DNA from: G963662985 sp963662985 | GTDB lineage: Bacteria; Chloroflexota; Anaerolineae; Anaerolineales; UBA11579 | Length of the DNA stretch: 64,000 nt | Assembly (NCBI GenBank): GCA_963662985.1 | Contig: OY760067.1 | Span: 1,178,001-1,242,000 of the forward strand | Direction: 5' to 3' | Shown here: in pieces, positions 42,346-51,699 of the stretch | How positions within the stretch are numbered: position 1 is the stretch's first letter | Layout: each line of letters starts with the position of its first letter | Translations under genes and position numbers: made by a program | Notes under the pieces: generated by a model | The model's input: the letters and a program-made list of their open reading frames with translations, nothing else | Databases searched by the model: none | What the model was told of the DNA's origin: nothing

Positions 42346-43351
42346 CTACAACAAATTCCTTTCCCTTTTTAGGCCCCATATCATTAAACAATCCAATCAA
42401 CAAAGAGCCTAACCCGATCAAGATTTGAAAACTATACCCGATCAAAGAATAGATCAAAATATGCGTTGCTGTCACACCCATCGGAGCCATCAAATTTGCA
42501 AAAGTATACTCACGCAACCCCACTCCCCCAATACTAATCGGCAACACCAAAATCAAAGTGACTACTGGAATCACATAAAAATAAAACAACACTGGCACAT
42601 CCCGCACACCCACCACATAATACGTAAACGCTTGCACAAATATGATCGAAGTCTGAAAGAAAATAGACACTAAAAAGATTTGTAAAGTTAACCAAGGTGT
42701 TTTTCGATAATTCTTTAAAGAAACCACAATCTTATCAAATAAAATTTGTAATTTATTAAAATAAAGCAGCTTTCGAATCCAAGCCACTTTATCTGCAAAA
42801 ACAAAATAGACCACCAAAATTCCCAACAAAAATACAACCGTCAATCCTAACAATAAAATCAATCTCAAGTCTTCCGGTGCATAAGGATTAAAGAATAAAG
42901 TCACATATAAAATAACTGCCAAAGAGACCAACCCTATCCCACGATCAAATAAAGTTGCCGTTGCTGCTCCTGTTTTATTATCCGGGGCATCTTTAACCAC
43001 CTCATAGATTCGATAAGAATCTCCACCTATCGTAGAAGGCATAATCAAATTTAATGCTTGTCCATATAGAAAAACAAAAAATAACCGGAAAAATGGCACT
43101 TCAATGTTTTGTGCTTTCAAAGAAAGTTTCCATCGGAAACTTGAAATTCCCCGGTTGATAAATTCAAAAGCAAATACCACCAAATATAATCGAAAATCCA
43201 CAAACCGAATTGCAGACCACACTTCTTTAATATCAAATTGCACAAAAATCAACACCAAAAACACACCCGTCCCCACCCAACGAATCCATTTTTGCCAATT
43301 GATTTTTTTCTTTTCAGAATTATCAGGACTTTCTAAGTGTTCTGTCATCAT
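42326..43351 (-). CDS. Lysylphosphatidylglycerol-synthase-TM/UPF0104-family membrane protein
   Basis: A 341-residue protein with about eight membrane helices. NRGISSFRWKLSLKAQ, NLIMPSTIGGDSYRIYEV and LPISIGGVGLREYTFANL are the conserved segments of the AglD/UPF0104 family related to the membrane part of MprF. Members are suspected of lipid or lipid-linked sugar translocation. Two adjacent ATG codons (43351, 43348) can serve as start. It lies with polyprenol-phosphate GT2 and glycosyltransferase genes, which fits a role in lipid-linked sugar handling. Confidence 0.8.
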   Translation of the reverse strand: MMTEHLESPDNSEKKKINWQKWIRWVGTGVFLVLIFVQFDIKEVWSAIRFVDFRLYLVVFAFEFINRGISSFRWKLSLKAQNIEVPFFRLFFVFLYGQALNLIMPSTIGGDSYRIYEVVKDAPDNKTGAATATLFDRGIGLVSLAVILYVTLFFNPYAPEDLRLILLLGLTVVFLLGILVVYFVFADKVAWIRKLLYFNKLQILFDKIVVSLKNYRKTPWLTLQIFLVSIFFQTSIIFVQAFTYYVVGVRDVPVLFYFYVIPVVTLILVLPISIGGVGLREYTFANLMAPMGVTATHILIYSLIGYSFQILIGLGSLLIGLFNDMGPKKGKEFVVDETEIA

Positions 43352-43384
43352 TCACATCTCAACTCAATCATAGCTTAAAACACA

Positions 43385-43418
43385 GCAGGAATGTTATCCT
43401 TCACAATCCCATTCCTGC
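43385..43418 (-). terminator. Possible weak terminator after the GT2 gene
   Basis: GCAGGAATG / CATTCCTGC stem with a 16-nt loop in the 83-bp gap, followed by TGTGTTTT on the minus strand. The weak T-run makes partial termination or an mRNA end more likely than full termination. Confidence 0.45.
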
Positions 43419-43434
43419 CCAAAAATCAAAAAAA

Positions 43435-44436
43435 TTAATCGCGGTTATCTACAATATACCGCACGTGATAAATCGCCTTATTCGCCGACTCATGATAAGT
43501 TCGAATCACCAACTCTGCAATCAATCCCATAAAGATCATCTGAAAACCAATCAAAATAAACACCACCGAAATCAAAAAGATCGGAGAATTCGCTACCGGA
43601 CCCTGTGCCACAAACCGTCGAATAAACAAAAACAGCAGTCCCAAAAATCCCACAAACATAGACCCAATCCCAGACGTTCCAAACAAATAGATCGGCTTAT
43701 TGCCAAACCCTTCCAAAAACCGAACGGTAAAAAGGTCCAAGATCACTTTAATCGTGCGTTCCAATCCATATTTTGCCACACCAAATTGACGTGCCCGATG
43801 GTTCACCGGCACTTCCGTAATCTTTGCCCCCACCATGTTCGCAAAAGCAGGGATAAAGCGATGCATTTCGCCATACAGTCGGAATCCTTCCAACACTTCC
43901 CGCTTATACGCTTTCAAAGAACAACCATAGTCATGTAAATGCACCCCAGTCGTCGTAGAGATCAGCCAATTTGCAATCTTAGAGGGTAGCACTCTCGTCA
44001 AAGCCTTATCCTGACGATCTTTCCGCCAACCACTTACCAAGTCAAATCCTTCATCAATTTTATTCAACAACATCGGAATATCCGCTGGGTCATTTTGCAA
44101 ATCCCCATCCATCAAAACAATCACATCGCCCGAAGCATGGTCAATCCCTGCCGCCATTGCTGGTGTCTGTCCAAAATTCCGGCGAAACGCCACCACCAGC
44201 ACATGCTCAGGGTCTTGCATTGCCAATTCTTCCAAAACTTCTTGGCTTTGATCTTTCGACCCATCATTCACATAGACCACTTCCCACGTCACATCAATTG
44301 CATTCAAAGAACTTTGAATTTCATCATGTAAAATTGGCAAGCTCTCTTCTTCATTATAAACAGGGATCACTACCGAAACATCCATTCCTTCTCGGCGTTG
44401 ATATTCTTCGTCTTTCAAAATTCGGTTTTCGCTCAT
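43435..44436 (-). CDS. Polyprenol-phosphate glycosyltransferase (GT2, DPM1/GtrB type)
   Basis: A 333-residue enzyme. The GT-A domain has VSVVIPVYNEEESL, VYVNDGSKDQS and the catalytic VLMDGDLQNDP; the C-terminus has two membrane helices (IGSMFVGFLGLLFLFI and IFLISVVFILIGFQMIFMGL). This is the GtrB/ArnC layout that makes undecaprenyl-phosphate-linked sugar at the cytoplasmic face. It would feed GT39-like enzymes such as those at 7.0 or 40.4 kb. An SD AAAGGA precedes the ATG. Confidence 0.88.
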   Translation of the reverse strand: MSENRILKDEEYQRREGMDVSVVIPVYNEEESLPILHDEIQSSLNAIDVTWEVVYVNDGSKDQSQEVLEELAMQDPEHVLVVAFRRNFGQTPAMAAGIDHASGDVIVLMDGDLQNDPADIPMLLNKIDEGFDLVSGWRKDRQDKALTRVLPSKIANWLISTTTGVHLHDYGCSLKAYKREVLEGFRLYGEMHRFIPAFANMVGAKITEVPVNHRARQFGVAKYGLERTIKVILDLFTVRFLEGFGNKPIYLFGTSGIGSMFVGFLGLLFLFIRRFVAQGPVANSPIFLISVVFILIGFQMIFMGLIAELVIRTYHESANKAIYHVRYIVDNRD

Positions 44437-44469
44437 ATTGTTTCCTTTATAGTGTGATGCTCAACAGCA

Positions 44470-45447
44470 TCAAGCCAATTCCTGGCTCACAGCCACAAAG
44501 TCAGCTTCCATCATTCGCTTAATAATCTCTTCAAAACCAACTTTCGGTTCCCACCCCATTTTTTCTTTTGCTTTGGTCGGGTTCCCCACCAACTGATGTG
44601 GTTCCACAGGGCGATAGAATCGTTCATCCACCACCACATAATCTTCATAATTCAACCCCACATATCGAAAAGCAGCATCCACAAATTCACGCACAGAATG
44701 TGTCACCCCTGTCGACAAAATATAATCATCCGCCGTATCCTGATTCAACATCATCCACATCCCCCGCACATAATCTTCCGCATACCCCCAGTCACGACGT
44801 GCATCCAAATTTCCCAATCGCAACTCATTCGCCATTCCCAATTTAATCTTCGTCGCCGTGTAGGTAATCTTCCGTGTCACAAATTGTAACCCTCTTCGCG
44901 GGCTTTCATGATTATACAAAATTCCCGAACACACATACATCCCATACTGTTGCCGATAATTCTTCACCAACATATGCCCAAATAACTTCGCAATTCCATA
45001 AGGATTTCGTGGATTGATCGGAGTTTCTTCCGTTTGTGGTTCTTGCAATGGGTCTCCAAAAATTTCACTTGAAGATGCCTGAAAATATCTCGCGTCAGGT
45101 TTTGCAATCCGAATCGCTTCCAAAAGCCGTCCCACTCCCAACGCAGTGATATCCCCCGTCAAAACCGGTTGTGACCATGAAACTGGCACAAAACTCTGCG
45201 CCGCAAAATTATAAACTTCATCTGGTTGATATGTAGAAATAATTTCAATAAAATTATGTTGGTCTTGCAAATCCCCTTCCACCAACGTAATCTTGTCTTC
45301 AATAGCACTCAAAAAGTCTAAGCGTTCCACTCCATGCGGCCGCACCATTCCCACCACATCATAGCCCTTCTCCAGCAGCATCTCTGCCAAATAAGAACCA
45401 TCTTGCCCGGTGATTCCCGTAATGAACGCACTTGGTTTCTTCGCCAT
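44470..45447 (-). CDS. gmd: GDP-mannose 4,6-dehydratase
   Basis: A 325-residue short-chain dehydrogenase-type enzyme: ITGITGQDGSYLAEML (cofactor), FQASSSEIFG with the active Ser/Thr-Glu pair, NPYGIAKL (YxxxK) and the Gmd-specific GILYNHESPRRGLQFVTRKIT. It converts GDP-mannose to GDP-4-keto-6-deoxymannose, the precursor of fucose, rhamnose or perosamine. No GDP-fucose synthase, reductase or GDP-perosamine synthase is next to it, so the final sugar is unknown. Confidence 0.88.
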   Translation of the reverse strand: MAKKPSAFITGITGQDGSYLAEMLLEKGYDVVGMVRPHGVERLDFLSAIEDKITLVEGDLQDQHNFIEIISTYQPDEVYNFAAQSFVPVSWSQPVLTGDITALGVGRLLEAIRIAKPDARYFQASSSEIFGDPLQEPQTEETPINPRNPYGIAKLFGHMLVKNYRQQYGMYVCSGILYNHESPRRGLQFVTRKITYTATKIKLGMANELRLGNLDARRDWGYAEDYVRGMWMMLNQDTADDYILSTGVTHSVREFVDAAFRYVGLNYEDYVVVDERFYRPVEPHQLVGNPTKAKEKMGWEPKVGFEEIIKRMMEADFVAVSQELA

Positions 45448-45450
45448 AAT

Positions 45451-46260
45451 TTACCTACAAATGAACATTCCTGTTCGCTTTTCGATTTCGATCACGCCTT
45501 TTTCTGCCATAATCGCTTCAAAATATTCCTTCAAACCATCTCGCATAGAATCTTCCAAATGGTTGAAAGCCATCGTCTTCAAAGAATAAATATAATCAAC
45601 CAAAGGTGTCACTTCTGTGATTCGCAATCCATTCGGATAGCGCACACAACCAACAGCATCAAACACTTCACTCAAAAATCCTTCGCCATTTTCCAAAACA
45701 AAATTTAAGCGAAACATCTCAGCTTTCAAATCTGGATCATATGCATTCAAAAGGTCATAAAGTCCCTGCATATGAGTTGCACCATTGGTCGCCGCATAGA
45801 AAACACCACCCGGCTTCAACAACCTTCGCACCTCGTGCAAAGTTCGCTTCACATCCGGCACATGATAAAGCATGTGGTTTGCTATGATTATATCAAAAGA
45901 ATCATCATCAAAACTCAAATGATCCACATCATAGTCATAAAAAGAAAATCGGTTATCATCCCCAATCGTTTCTTTTGCCGTTTGCAGCATTCCATCAGAA
46001 AGGTCCGTCAAAACCACCTGAGCATCTTCAGGCAACCGTCCCAAATTTTTCCCCCACAACAATCCTGTGCCAGCTCCCAATTCCAATATCCGCGCACCAT
46101 CTTTCACTTCCATCTGCCGCCACACCCAGTCAAACCAAGGCTCTGTTGCCACGCTGAATTTCTCATGCACCAACATTCGAGCACTTAAGTTATTCGAATT
46201 TTGATACTGTTCTTTTTTTAAATGTGCAGCCGAATTGAATTTTTTATCAGTAGAAGGCAT
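45451..46260 (-). CDS. Class I SAM-dependent methyltransferase
   Basis: A 269-residue methyltransferase: motif I RILELGAGTGLLWG, then VVLTDLSDGMLQTAKE, IIIANHMLYHVPDV and RLLKPGGVFYAAT. It sits 3 bp from gmd and 8 bp from a GT4 gene, so methylation of a sugar residue is likely, but substrate is unknown. The ATG at 46260 follows GGAGAGGTG. Confidence 0.85.
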   Translation of the reverse strand: MPSTDKKFNSAAHLKKEQYQNSNNLSARMLVHEKFSVATEPWFDWVWRQMEVKDGARILELGAGTGLLWGKNLGRLPEDAQVVLTDLSDGMLQTAKETIGDDNRFSFYDYDVDHLSFDDDSFDIIIANHMLYHVPDVKRTLHEVRRLLKPGGVFYAATNGATHMQGLYDLLNAYDPDLKAEMFRLNFVLENGEGFLSEVFDAVGCVRYPNGLRITEVTPLVDYIYSLKTMAFNHLEDSMRDGLKEYFEAIMAEKGVIEIEKRTGMFICR

Positions 46261-46268
46261 CACCTCTC

Positions 46269-47408
46269 CTATTTTTCAACTTCTCCAAAAATACTCTTTA
46301 CCCGTTGTTGCCAAGAGAAATTTTTAGCAGTTTCTTTTGCCGCCAAAGCCAACTTAATCGCAAAAGCTTCTTCATTTTTAACTTTCAAAATTGCCTCTTC
46401 CCATGCATCCAAATCGTCACATGGCAGCAAAATAGAATTTTTCTCATTCAAAACTTCCCGCAAAACTGGCAGATCTGAAGACAAAATCGGCTTTCCACTC
46501 GCCAAATACTCAAACATTTTCATTGGGCTTAAAAACTTAGCAATATCTCCCCCCGAAGACCCTGCAATTTCTTTTTGATAAGGCATCAACAAACAATCAC
46601 ATGCCCGCTGATACTGTGGCAGTACCGTATTCGGAATAAATCCCACCAAATGGATATTCTTCAACCCCTGTGTATCAATCACATTTTGCACTCGCTCAAT
46701 GTCTTTCTCTCGCCCCCCGATAATCAAAAAGTTCGCCTCACGCATCCGCTTTGCTAAACTCAACAATATCTCTTCTCCACGGCCACGGTACAAATGCCCC
46801 GTATAGCCCACTGTAAAAGCATGTGGAATTCCTAAAAGATCTCGCACTTCCTCTTGCGTCGGTAAATTCTCAAAGCGGTCCAAATCCACTCCATCCGGAG
46901 CAACCACCTTGCGCACCTTACTCGGAACACGATAGTCAGCCTCAATCGCATCCATCAATGCTTGTGTAATCGTCACAATTGTCTTTTCGCCTCTGCCTCG
47001 CAAAAACTGACGGAACAACACTGGTCCCATTTTTCCTGCTGGCAGATCATGTAATTCAAAATAAATAGGCATCCGTGCCAAAGAGGCCATCACTGTCGAT
47101 TGCAACAATCGAGTGAACACACAATCCACACCATCACGCCTTGCTGCTCGAAAAGCCTTCACACCATAATCATAAGTCCGCCAAAAAGGCTTTCGTGTCA
47201 CCCACACCAACTCAAGGTGTTCAGGTTGTTCAGTCACCAAACCATATTGGCTTGCCAAGCGATTCCATGGCACTTCATCCTCATCCTTAGGAATATACAA
47301 ACGTACTTCATGGCCCACTTTAGTCAAAGCCACCGCATTCTTCATCACCTGAATTGTATTCGCACTGCGTGAAGGGATAGTTGTTGGTGCAATCAAACCA
47401 ATTTTCAT
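46269..47408 (-). CDS. Family 4 glycosyltransferase
   Basis: A 379-residue GT-B enzyme beginning MKIGLIAPTTIPSRSANTIQV. C-terminal donor-site segments are TVGYTGHLYRGRGEEIL, FLIIGGREKD, VGFIPNTVLPQYQRACDCLLMPY and MKMFEYLASGKPI. The ATG overlaps the end of the flippase gene by 4 nt. Sugar and acceptor are unknown. Confidence 0.87.
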   Translation of the reverse strand: MKIGLIAPTTIPSRSANTIQVMKNAVALTKVGHEVRLYIPKDEDEVPWNRLASQYGLVTEQPEHLELVWVTRKPFWRTYDYGVKAFRAARRDGVDCVFTRLLQSTVMASLARMPIYFELHDLPAGKMGPVLFRQFLRGRGEKTIVTITQALMDAIEADYRVPSKVRKVVAPDGVDLDRFENLPTQEEVRDLLGIPHAFTVGYTGHLYRGRGEEILLSLAKRMREANFLIIGGREKDIERVQNVIDTQGLKNIHLVGFIPNTVLPQYQRACDCLLMPYQKEIAGSSGGDIAKFLSPMKMFEYLASGKPILSSDLPVLREVLNEKNSILLPCDDLDAWEEAILKVKNEEAFAIKLALAAKETAKNFSWQQRVKSIFGEVEK

Positions 47409-48820
47409 TCCGTCAAACTCCCTTCCAAAAATTGTTCTTTTGCAACAATCTTTGCATTTAAATCAGAATATACACGCACCACTGCAAACAACGTCGTAAA
47501 TAACAAATATCCTGAAAAAAGAATTGCCATAAAAGTTGTTTCCATTGGAGGAATAAACGCAAACATCAACGTAATCTTTACCACCATAAACACAAAATTT
47601 ACCACCGTAGGATAAACTGGTCGGTTCAAGGTCAGCAACCCCACTCGATTCCAATAGAAAAGATTCATAATAAAATAACCCACAACCAAGATCACCAAAA
47701 TAGGATATGCTGGATAAAATTCAACGCTACTATACAAACGAATAATCAACTTCCCAAAAACAACCAATACCAAAGAAACGGGCACGGAATAAACAGCCGC
47801 CAAACGGGTCCCCTTCTTTAAAATATCCTTCACTTCGACCCAATTTTCTTTTGCAGCTTCTCGAGTCAATTCCGGATATGTTGTATTGGGCAAAGGAGAA
47901 ATCGGAATTTGCAACAAAGATATGAAATATCTAGCCAAGCTATAATACCCACCGGCGGCATTCCCAAGCAATCCATTCACCCACAAGCTTTCGCTTTCTT
48001 TAGCAATCACAGAGATAATCGAACTAAGTTTTGTACTAAAAGCAAAAGAGAAAAGGTCTTTTCGGTCTTCTTTCAAACAACCAAAAGGCGTAAAAAGCCA
48101 CCCTTTTCCCCAGCGGCTTCTTGCTGTCATCATTGCCAGCCAAGTCATTCCAATCGCACCCACAGCCTTGCCCAGCATATACGCCAAGATAATCCCTCGC
48201 AAGCCGCCTTCAGTGAAATATGCGATCAAAATAAAAATCAAAGTCAGCACACCCTGAACAGCTGTGATAATAGATTGTTCTCTAAATTTATTGAAAACTT
48301 GAATCAACCCCGTGGAACTGTCATAGACCACATTGAATAACAAATAAATCCCATAAAGTACAAAAAGTCGATGGATTTCTCGCATCGACATATTCAAATC
48401 AATCAAAGTTTGCGCATCCGTCAACCAGCGTGCCCCAAATTCTGAAAAAACAACGATCAAAATAAAAGCCGCGATCGCACCCAAAGACTCCAAAAATCCA
48501 GCCAGTCGAAAAACAGCCCCTGCTTTATGATTCTCATTCTTTTCTTCGTAATATGGAACAAATCGAATCACTAACTCATTAATTCGGAAAGATAACAGCT
48601 TATTCATCAACCCAGAAAAATCTTTAATCGCCCCCCACAGACCAAATCCTGCAGGTCCCAGAGCTCTCACCACAAAGGAACCTTGAATAAACCCCAAAAA
48701 AGCAGTGAAACCAGTCGCACTCACCAAATAAGAAGAGTTTTTTACAATTCGCTGCAACGGACCATTTCCAAAGATCCGTTTCACCTGTCGGTCAGCCCAT
48801 TCAATTAATTTCTGGAACAT
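47405..48820 (-). CDS. Wzx-like polysaccharide flippase (MATE/MOP superfamily)
   Basis: A 471-residue protein with about fourteen hydrophobic segments. The N-terminal SSYLVSATGFTAFLGFIQGSFVVRALGPAGFGLWG is the usual Wzx/RfbX start. It would move lipid-linked oligosaccharide across the membrane. The ATG at 48820 lies 2 nt after the epimerase stop; upstream in-frame codons would overlap it. Supports a Wzx-type pathway, although no Wzy polymerase or initiating phosphoglycosyltransferase is clearly identifiable in the locus. Confidence 0.83.
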   Translation of the reverse strand: MFQKLIEWADRQVKRIFGNGPLQRIVKNSSYLVSATGFTAFLGFIQGSFVVRALGPAGFGLWGAIKDFSGLMNKLLSFRINELVIRFVPYYEEKNENHKAGAVFRLAGFLESLGAIAAFILIVVFSEFGARWLTDAQTLIDLNMSMREIHRLFVLYGIYLLFNVVYDSSTGLIQVFNKFREQSIITAVQGVLTLIFILIAYFTEGGLRGIILAYMLGKAVGAIGMTWLAMMTARSRWGKGWLFTPFGCLKEDRKDLFSFAFSTKLSSIISVIAKESESLWVNGLLGNAAGGYYSLARYFISLLQIPISPLPNTTYPELTREAAKENWVEVKDILKKGTRLAAVYSVPVSLVLVVFGKLIIRLYSSVEFYPAYPILVILVVGYFIMNLFYWNRVGLLTLNRPVYPTVVNFVFMVVKITLMFAFIPPMETTFMAILFSGYLLFTTLFAVVRVYSDLNAKIVAKEQFLEGSLTE

Positions 48821-48822
48821 AC

Positions 48823-49797
48823 TTAGTCCGTAGAAAGATCTTTCGCCCATTCGTAATGGTCAAAATACCAATCCGCTGCCTTCTGCACTCCCTCTTGAAG
48901 AGAAACTTTTGGTTCCCATCCCAATTGTTCACGTGCTTTTGTCACATCTGCCAAACTCGCAGACATATCAGCCGTCACTGCGGGGAGTTCATTGATTACA
49001 GCCTTTTTCCCCACAATTTCTTCAATCATTTCAATCAAACCAGAAATGCTAATATTTTGGTGTCCACCCAAATTGAAGATCTCATATCCAACTTCCTTCA
49101 ATGCCAACAGTACCCCAGTTGAAATATCATCCACATACGTAAATCCACGTGTTTGGCTACCATCGCCAAACAATTGCAACGGCATCTCCTCATGAATCCA
49201 CTTAATAAATCGGAAAATACTCATATTTGGGCGTCCTGCCGGACCAAACACCGTAAAGAAGCGCACCACACTCACATCCAAGCCATAAAGATAATGATAC
49301 GCATGTGCCATTACCTCTGCCCCCTTCTTGCTAGCAGAATAAGGTTGCAACGGTTTTGAACTATCTGCCGTCTCAGGGGTTGGCAAAGGAGCTTCCTCTC
49401 CATAAATACTAGAAGTCGAAGCCAACACAAATTTCTTAATCTTATTATCTTTACAAAATTCCAACCAATTCAATGTACCTTGTGTATTGGTCGCCAAATA
49501 TCCTAACGGGTCTTTTAATGAAGCACGCACCCCAGCGCGAGCTGCCAAATTAATCACTGCTGCAAATGGACCTTTCTCAGCTAAAGCATCCACCTTAGCC
49601 TTATCCACCATATCAATCCGTGCCAACTCAAAGCCTTTCAATGCTTCAAGTTCTTTCAAGCGGAATTCCTTCAAGCGCACATCGTAATCATCATTCAAAT
49701 TATCAACGCCCAAAACTTCGTCACCACGTGCAATCAAAGCTTTGCTCACAAAAGATCCAATGAATCCTGCAGCACCCGTTACAATATATTTTGCCAT
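48823..49797 (-). CDS. NAD-dependent nucleotide-sugar epimerase (UDP-glucuronate 4-epimerase type)
   Basis: A 324-residue extended SDR: YIVTGAAGFIGSFVSKALI (NAD), VINLAARAGVRASLKDP, LASTSSIYGEE (Ser/Thr), PYSASKKGAE (YxxxK) and VVRFFTVFGPAGRPNMSIFRF. The AGVRASL and GPAGRPNM segments are those of UDP-glucuronate 4-epimerases. It follows the sugar dehydrogenase by 0 bp, so the pair may make a uronic-acid donor such as a galacturonate derivative. Confidence 0.85.
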   Translation of the reverse strand: MAKYIVTGAAGFIGSFVSKALIARGDEVLGVDNLNDDYDVRLKEFRLKELEALKGFELARIDMVDKAKVDALAEKGPFAAVINLAARAGVRASLKDPLGYLATNTQGTLNWLEFCKDNKIKKFVLASTSSIYGEEAPLPTPETADSSKPLQPYSASKKGAEVMAHAYHYLYGLDVSVVRFFTVFGPAGRPNMSIFRFIKWIHEEMPLQLFGDGSQTRGFTYVDDISTGVLLALKEVGYEIFNLGGHQNISISGLIEMIEEIVGKKAVINELPAVTADMSASLADVTKAREQLGWEPKVSLQEGVQKAADWYFDHYEWAKDLSTD

Positions 49798-51114
49798 TTA
49801 TAACCTCACAACTTTAGGATTATTTAATCCAGCTTTCCCTAAAGCATTTCGAGTATCCATGATTAATTTTGATTTTTCCAAAATCATTTCATAATCATAA
49901 GCCTTATGATTGGTCACAATCAACACGCAATCTGCTTTCTTAACAGCTTTCTCAAGATCAGGCACGCTCACCCAATCCACACCATCATGTGTGAACTTCG
50001 GCACATAAGGATCATGATAAGAAACATCCGCTTTCTTCAATCGCAACAAACCCAAAATATCCAAAGCAGGGCTTTCGCGCAAATCATCAATATCAGGTTT
50101 ATAAGCAGCACCCAACACCAAAATTTTGCTCCCATTCAAAGGTTTTGCAACTTCATTCAAAGCTTCAGCTGTTCGTTCAATCACATATTCTGGCATCCCA
50201 GTATTAATCTCAGAAGCTAAATCAATAAAGCGCGCAGAATAATTTAACTCACGCAATTTCCAAGAAAGATAAAGAGGATCAATCGGAATACAATGACCAC
50301 CTAACCCCGGACCTGGAGTAAATTTCATAAAACCAAACGGCTTTGTTGCCGCAGCATCAATCACTTCCCACACATCCACACCCAAACGGTCGCACATCAA
50401 AGCCAATTCATTCACCAGCCCAATGTTCACCATTCGGAAAGTATTTTCCAATAATTTGGCCATCTCCGCCACCATCGCATTCGACACCGGCACCAAAGTC
50501 TCCAAAGCCTGACCATAGAATGTGCTCGCCACATCACTGCTCACTTGCGTAATGCCCCCAATCACCTTCGGTGTGTTAATTGTTGTCCAATCCTCACGGC
50601 CTGGGTCCACACGTTCAGGAGAAAATGCCAAGAAGAAATCTTCGCCTTCCACCAAATCATTGTGTTCAGTCAGCATCGGCAGCACCAATTCTTGCGTCGT
50701 TCCCGGATAAGTAGTCGATTCCAAAATGATCACCATTCCTGAGTGCAAATACTTGGCAATATCTTCAGTAGCTTTAATAATATAAGAAAGATCCGGATCG
50801 CCCGTCTTGCGTAATGGGGTAGGTACACAAATCGAAATTGCATCCACCTCTGCCAAAACAGAAAAATCAGTCGTTGCCCGCAACTTGCCAGCACTCACCA
50901 ATTTCTGGATTTTCTCACTAGGCACATCCTCAATATAGCTAATACCTTCATTCAAAGTATTCACTTTTTCAGCCATTGGGTCCACGCCCACCACATTAAA
51001 TCCTGCATCTGCCAAAACAGCTGCCAAAGGAAGCCCCACATAGCCAATCCCAATGATTGCAACCTTTGCAGATTTATTCTCAAGCTTTGCAAGCAATTGT
51101 TCTTTTACTGTCAT
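49798..51114 (-). CDS. UDP-N-acetylglucosamine/mannosamine 6-dehydrogenase (WbpA/WecC type)
   Basis: A 438-residue nucleotide-sugar dehydrogenase: IIGIGYVGLPLAAVLADAG (NAD), ILESTTYPGTTQELV, FAFSPERVDPG-like FLAFSPERVDPG and the catalytic Cys in GPGLGGHCIPIDP. The PGT and ERVDPG motifs and the HCIPIDP loop indicate the UDP-GlcNAc or UDP-ManNAc branch rather than UDP-glucose. It makes a uronate by two-step oxidation. First gene of the locus in transcription order. Confidence 0.88.
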   Translation of the reverse strand: MTVKEQLLAKLENKSAKVAIIGIGYVGLPLAAVLADAGFNVVGVDPMAEKVNTLNEGISYIEDVPSEKIQKLVSAGKLRATTDFSVLAEVDAISICVPTPLRKTGDPDLSYIIKATEDIAKYLHSGMVIILESTTYPGTTQELVLPMLTEHNDLVEGEDFFLAFSPERVDPGREDWTTINTPKVIGGITQVSSDVASTFYGQALETLVPVSNAMVAEMAKLLENTFRMVNIGLVNELALMCDRLGVDVWEVIDAAATKPFGFMKFTPGPGLGGHCIPIDPLYLSWKLRELNYSARFIDLASEINTGMPEYVIERTAEALNEVAKPLNGSKILVLGAAYKPDIDDLRESPALDILGLLRLKKADVSYHDPYVPKFTHDGVDWVSVPDLEKAVKKADCVLIVTNHKAYDYEMILEKSKLIMDTRNALGKAGLNNPKVVRL

Positions 51115-51234
51115 ATGGATTCTCTTTTCTTATTTTCATGATCTTGGTGATTTTACCACAGCCCACTTTCCTTAAAGAAAGATTGAGAGAAAACTAAAAC
51201 CATCACCAAAAAAGTTTAATTTCAATTAATCTTT

Positions 51235-51699
51235 CTACATTTCAAAAGCAGAAAGATCTCTCAAAGTCATGATTAAAGCGCCTTCTTTTGTATCTGAATA
51301 ATAATTGGGCCGCTCTGCTATCACCTCAAATCCTAATTTCGCATAGAGGTTTTGCGCTATAAAATTCGTCACTCGCACCTCCAACGTAGCCTCCACCGCA
51401 CCATCCAACAAACACTCTCCCAATGCATGGCGTAACATCACTTCTGCCACACCTATATGTCGAAAATTTGGATCGACTGCGATAGTTGCCACTTGAGCCT
51501 CATCCACAATTAGCCAAATCACTAACAACCCAACAATCACATCATCCACACACGCCACATAACTACGTGAAGTCTGATTTTCATGTAATTCAAAATTAAA
51601 ATTATTTTTAGACCACGGAAGGGAAAAGGAAGCATGATCAATCCGCACCACATCGTCCAGATCGTCCATCGTCATTCGACGAATTATTAATGTGTTCAT
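51235..51699 (-). CDS. rimI: Ribosomal-protein-S18-alanine N-acetyltransferase-like GNAT enzyme
   Basis: A 154-residue GNAT protein: IRRMTMDDLDDVVRIDHASFSLPWSKNNF is the RimI N-terminus, VDPNFRHIGVAEVMLRHAL the acetyl-CoA loop (R-x-x-G-x-A/G) and ARVT-like LEVRVTNFIAQNLYAKLGF the C-terminus. It overlaps tsaB by 4 nt, an order common in many bacteria. Whether S18 is the true substrate is not shown. Confidence 0.85.
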   Translation of the reverse strand: MNTLIIRRMTMDDLDDVVRIDHASFSLPWSKNNFNFELHENQTSRSYVACVDDVIVGLLVIWLIVDEAQVATIAVDPNFRHIGVAEVMLRHALGECLLDGAVEATLEVRVTNFIAQNLYAKLGFEVIAERPNYYSDTKEGALIMTLRDLSAFEM

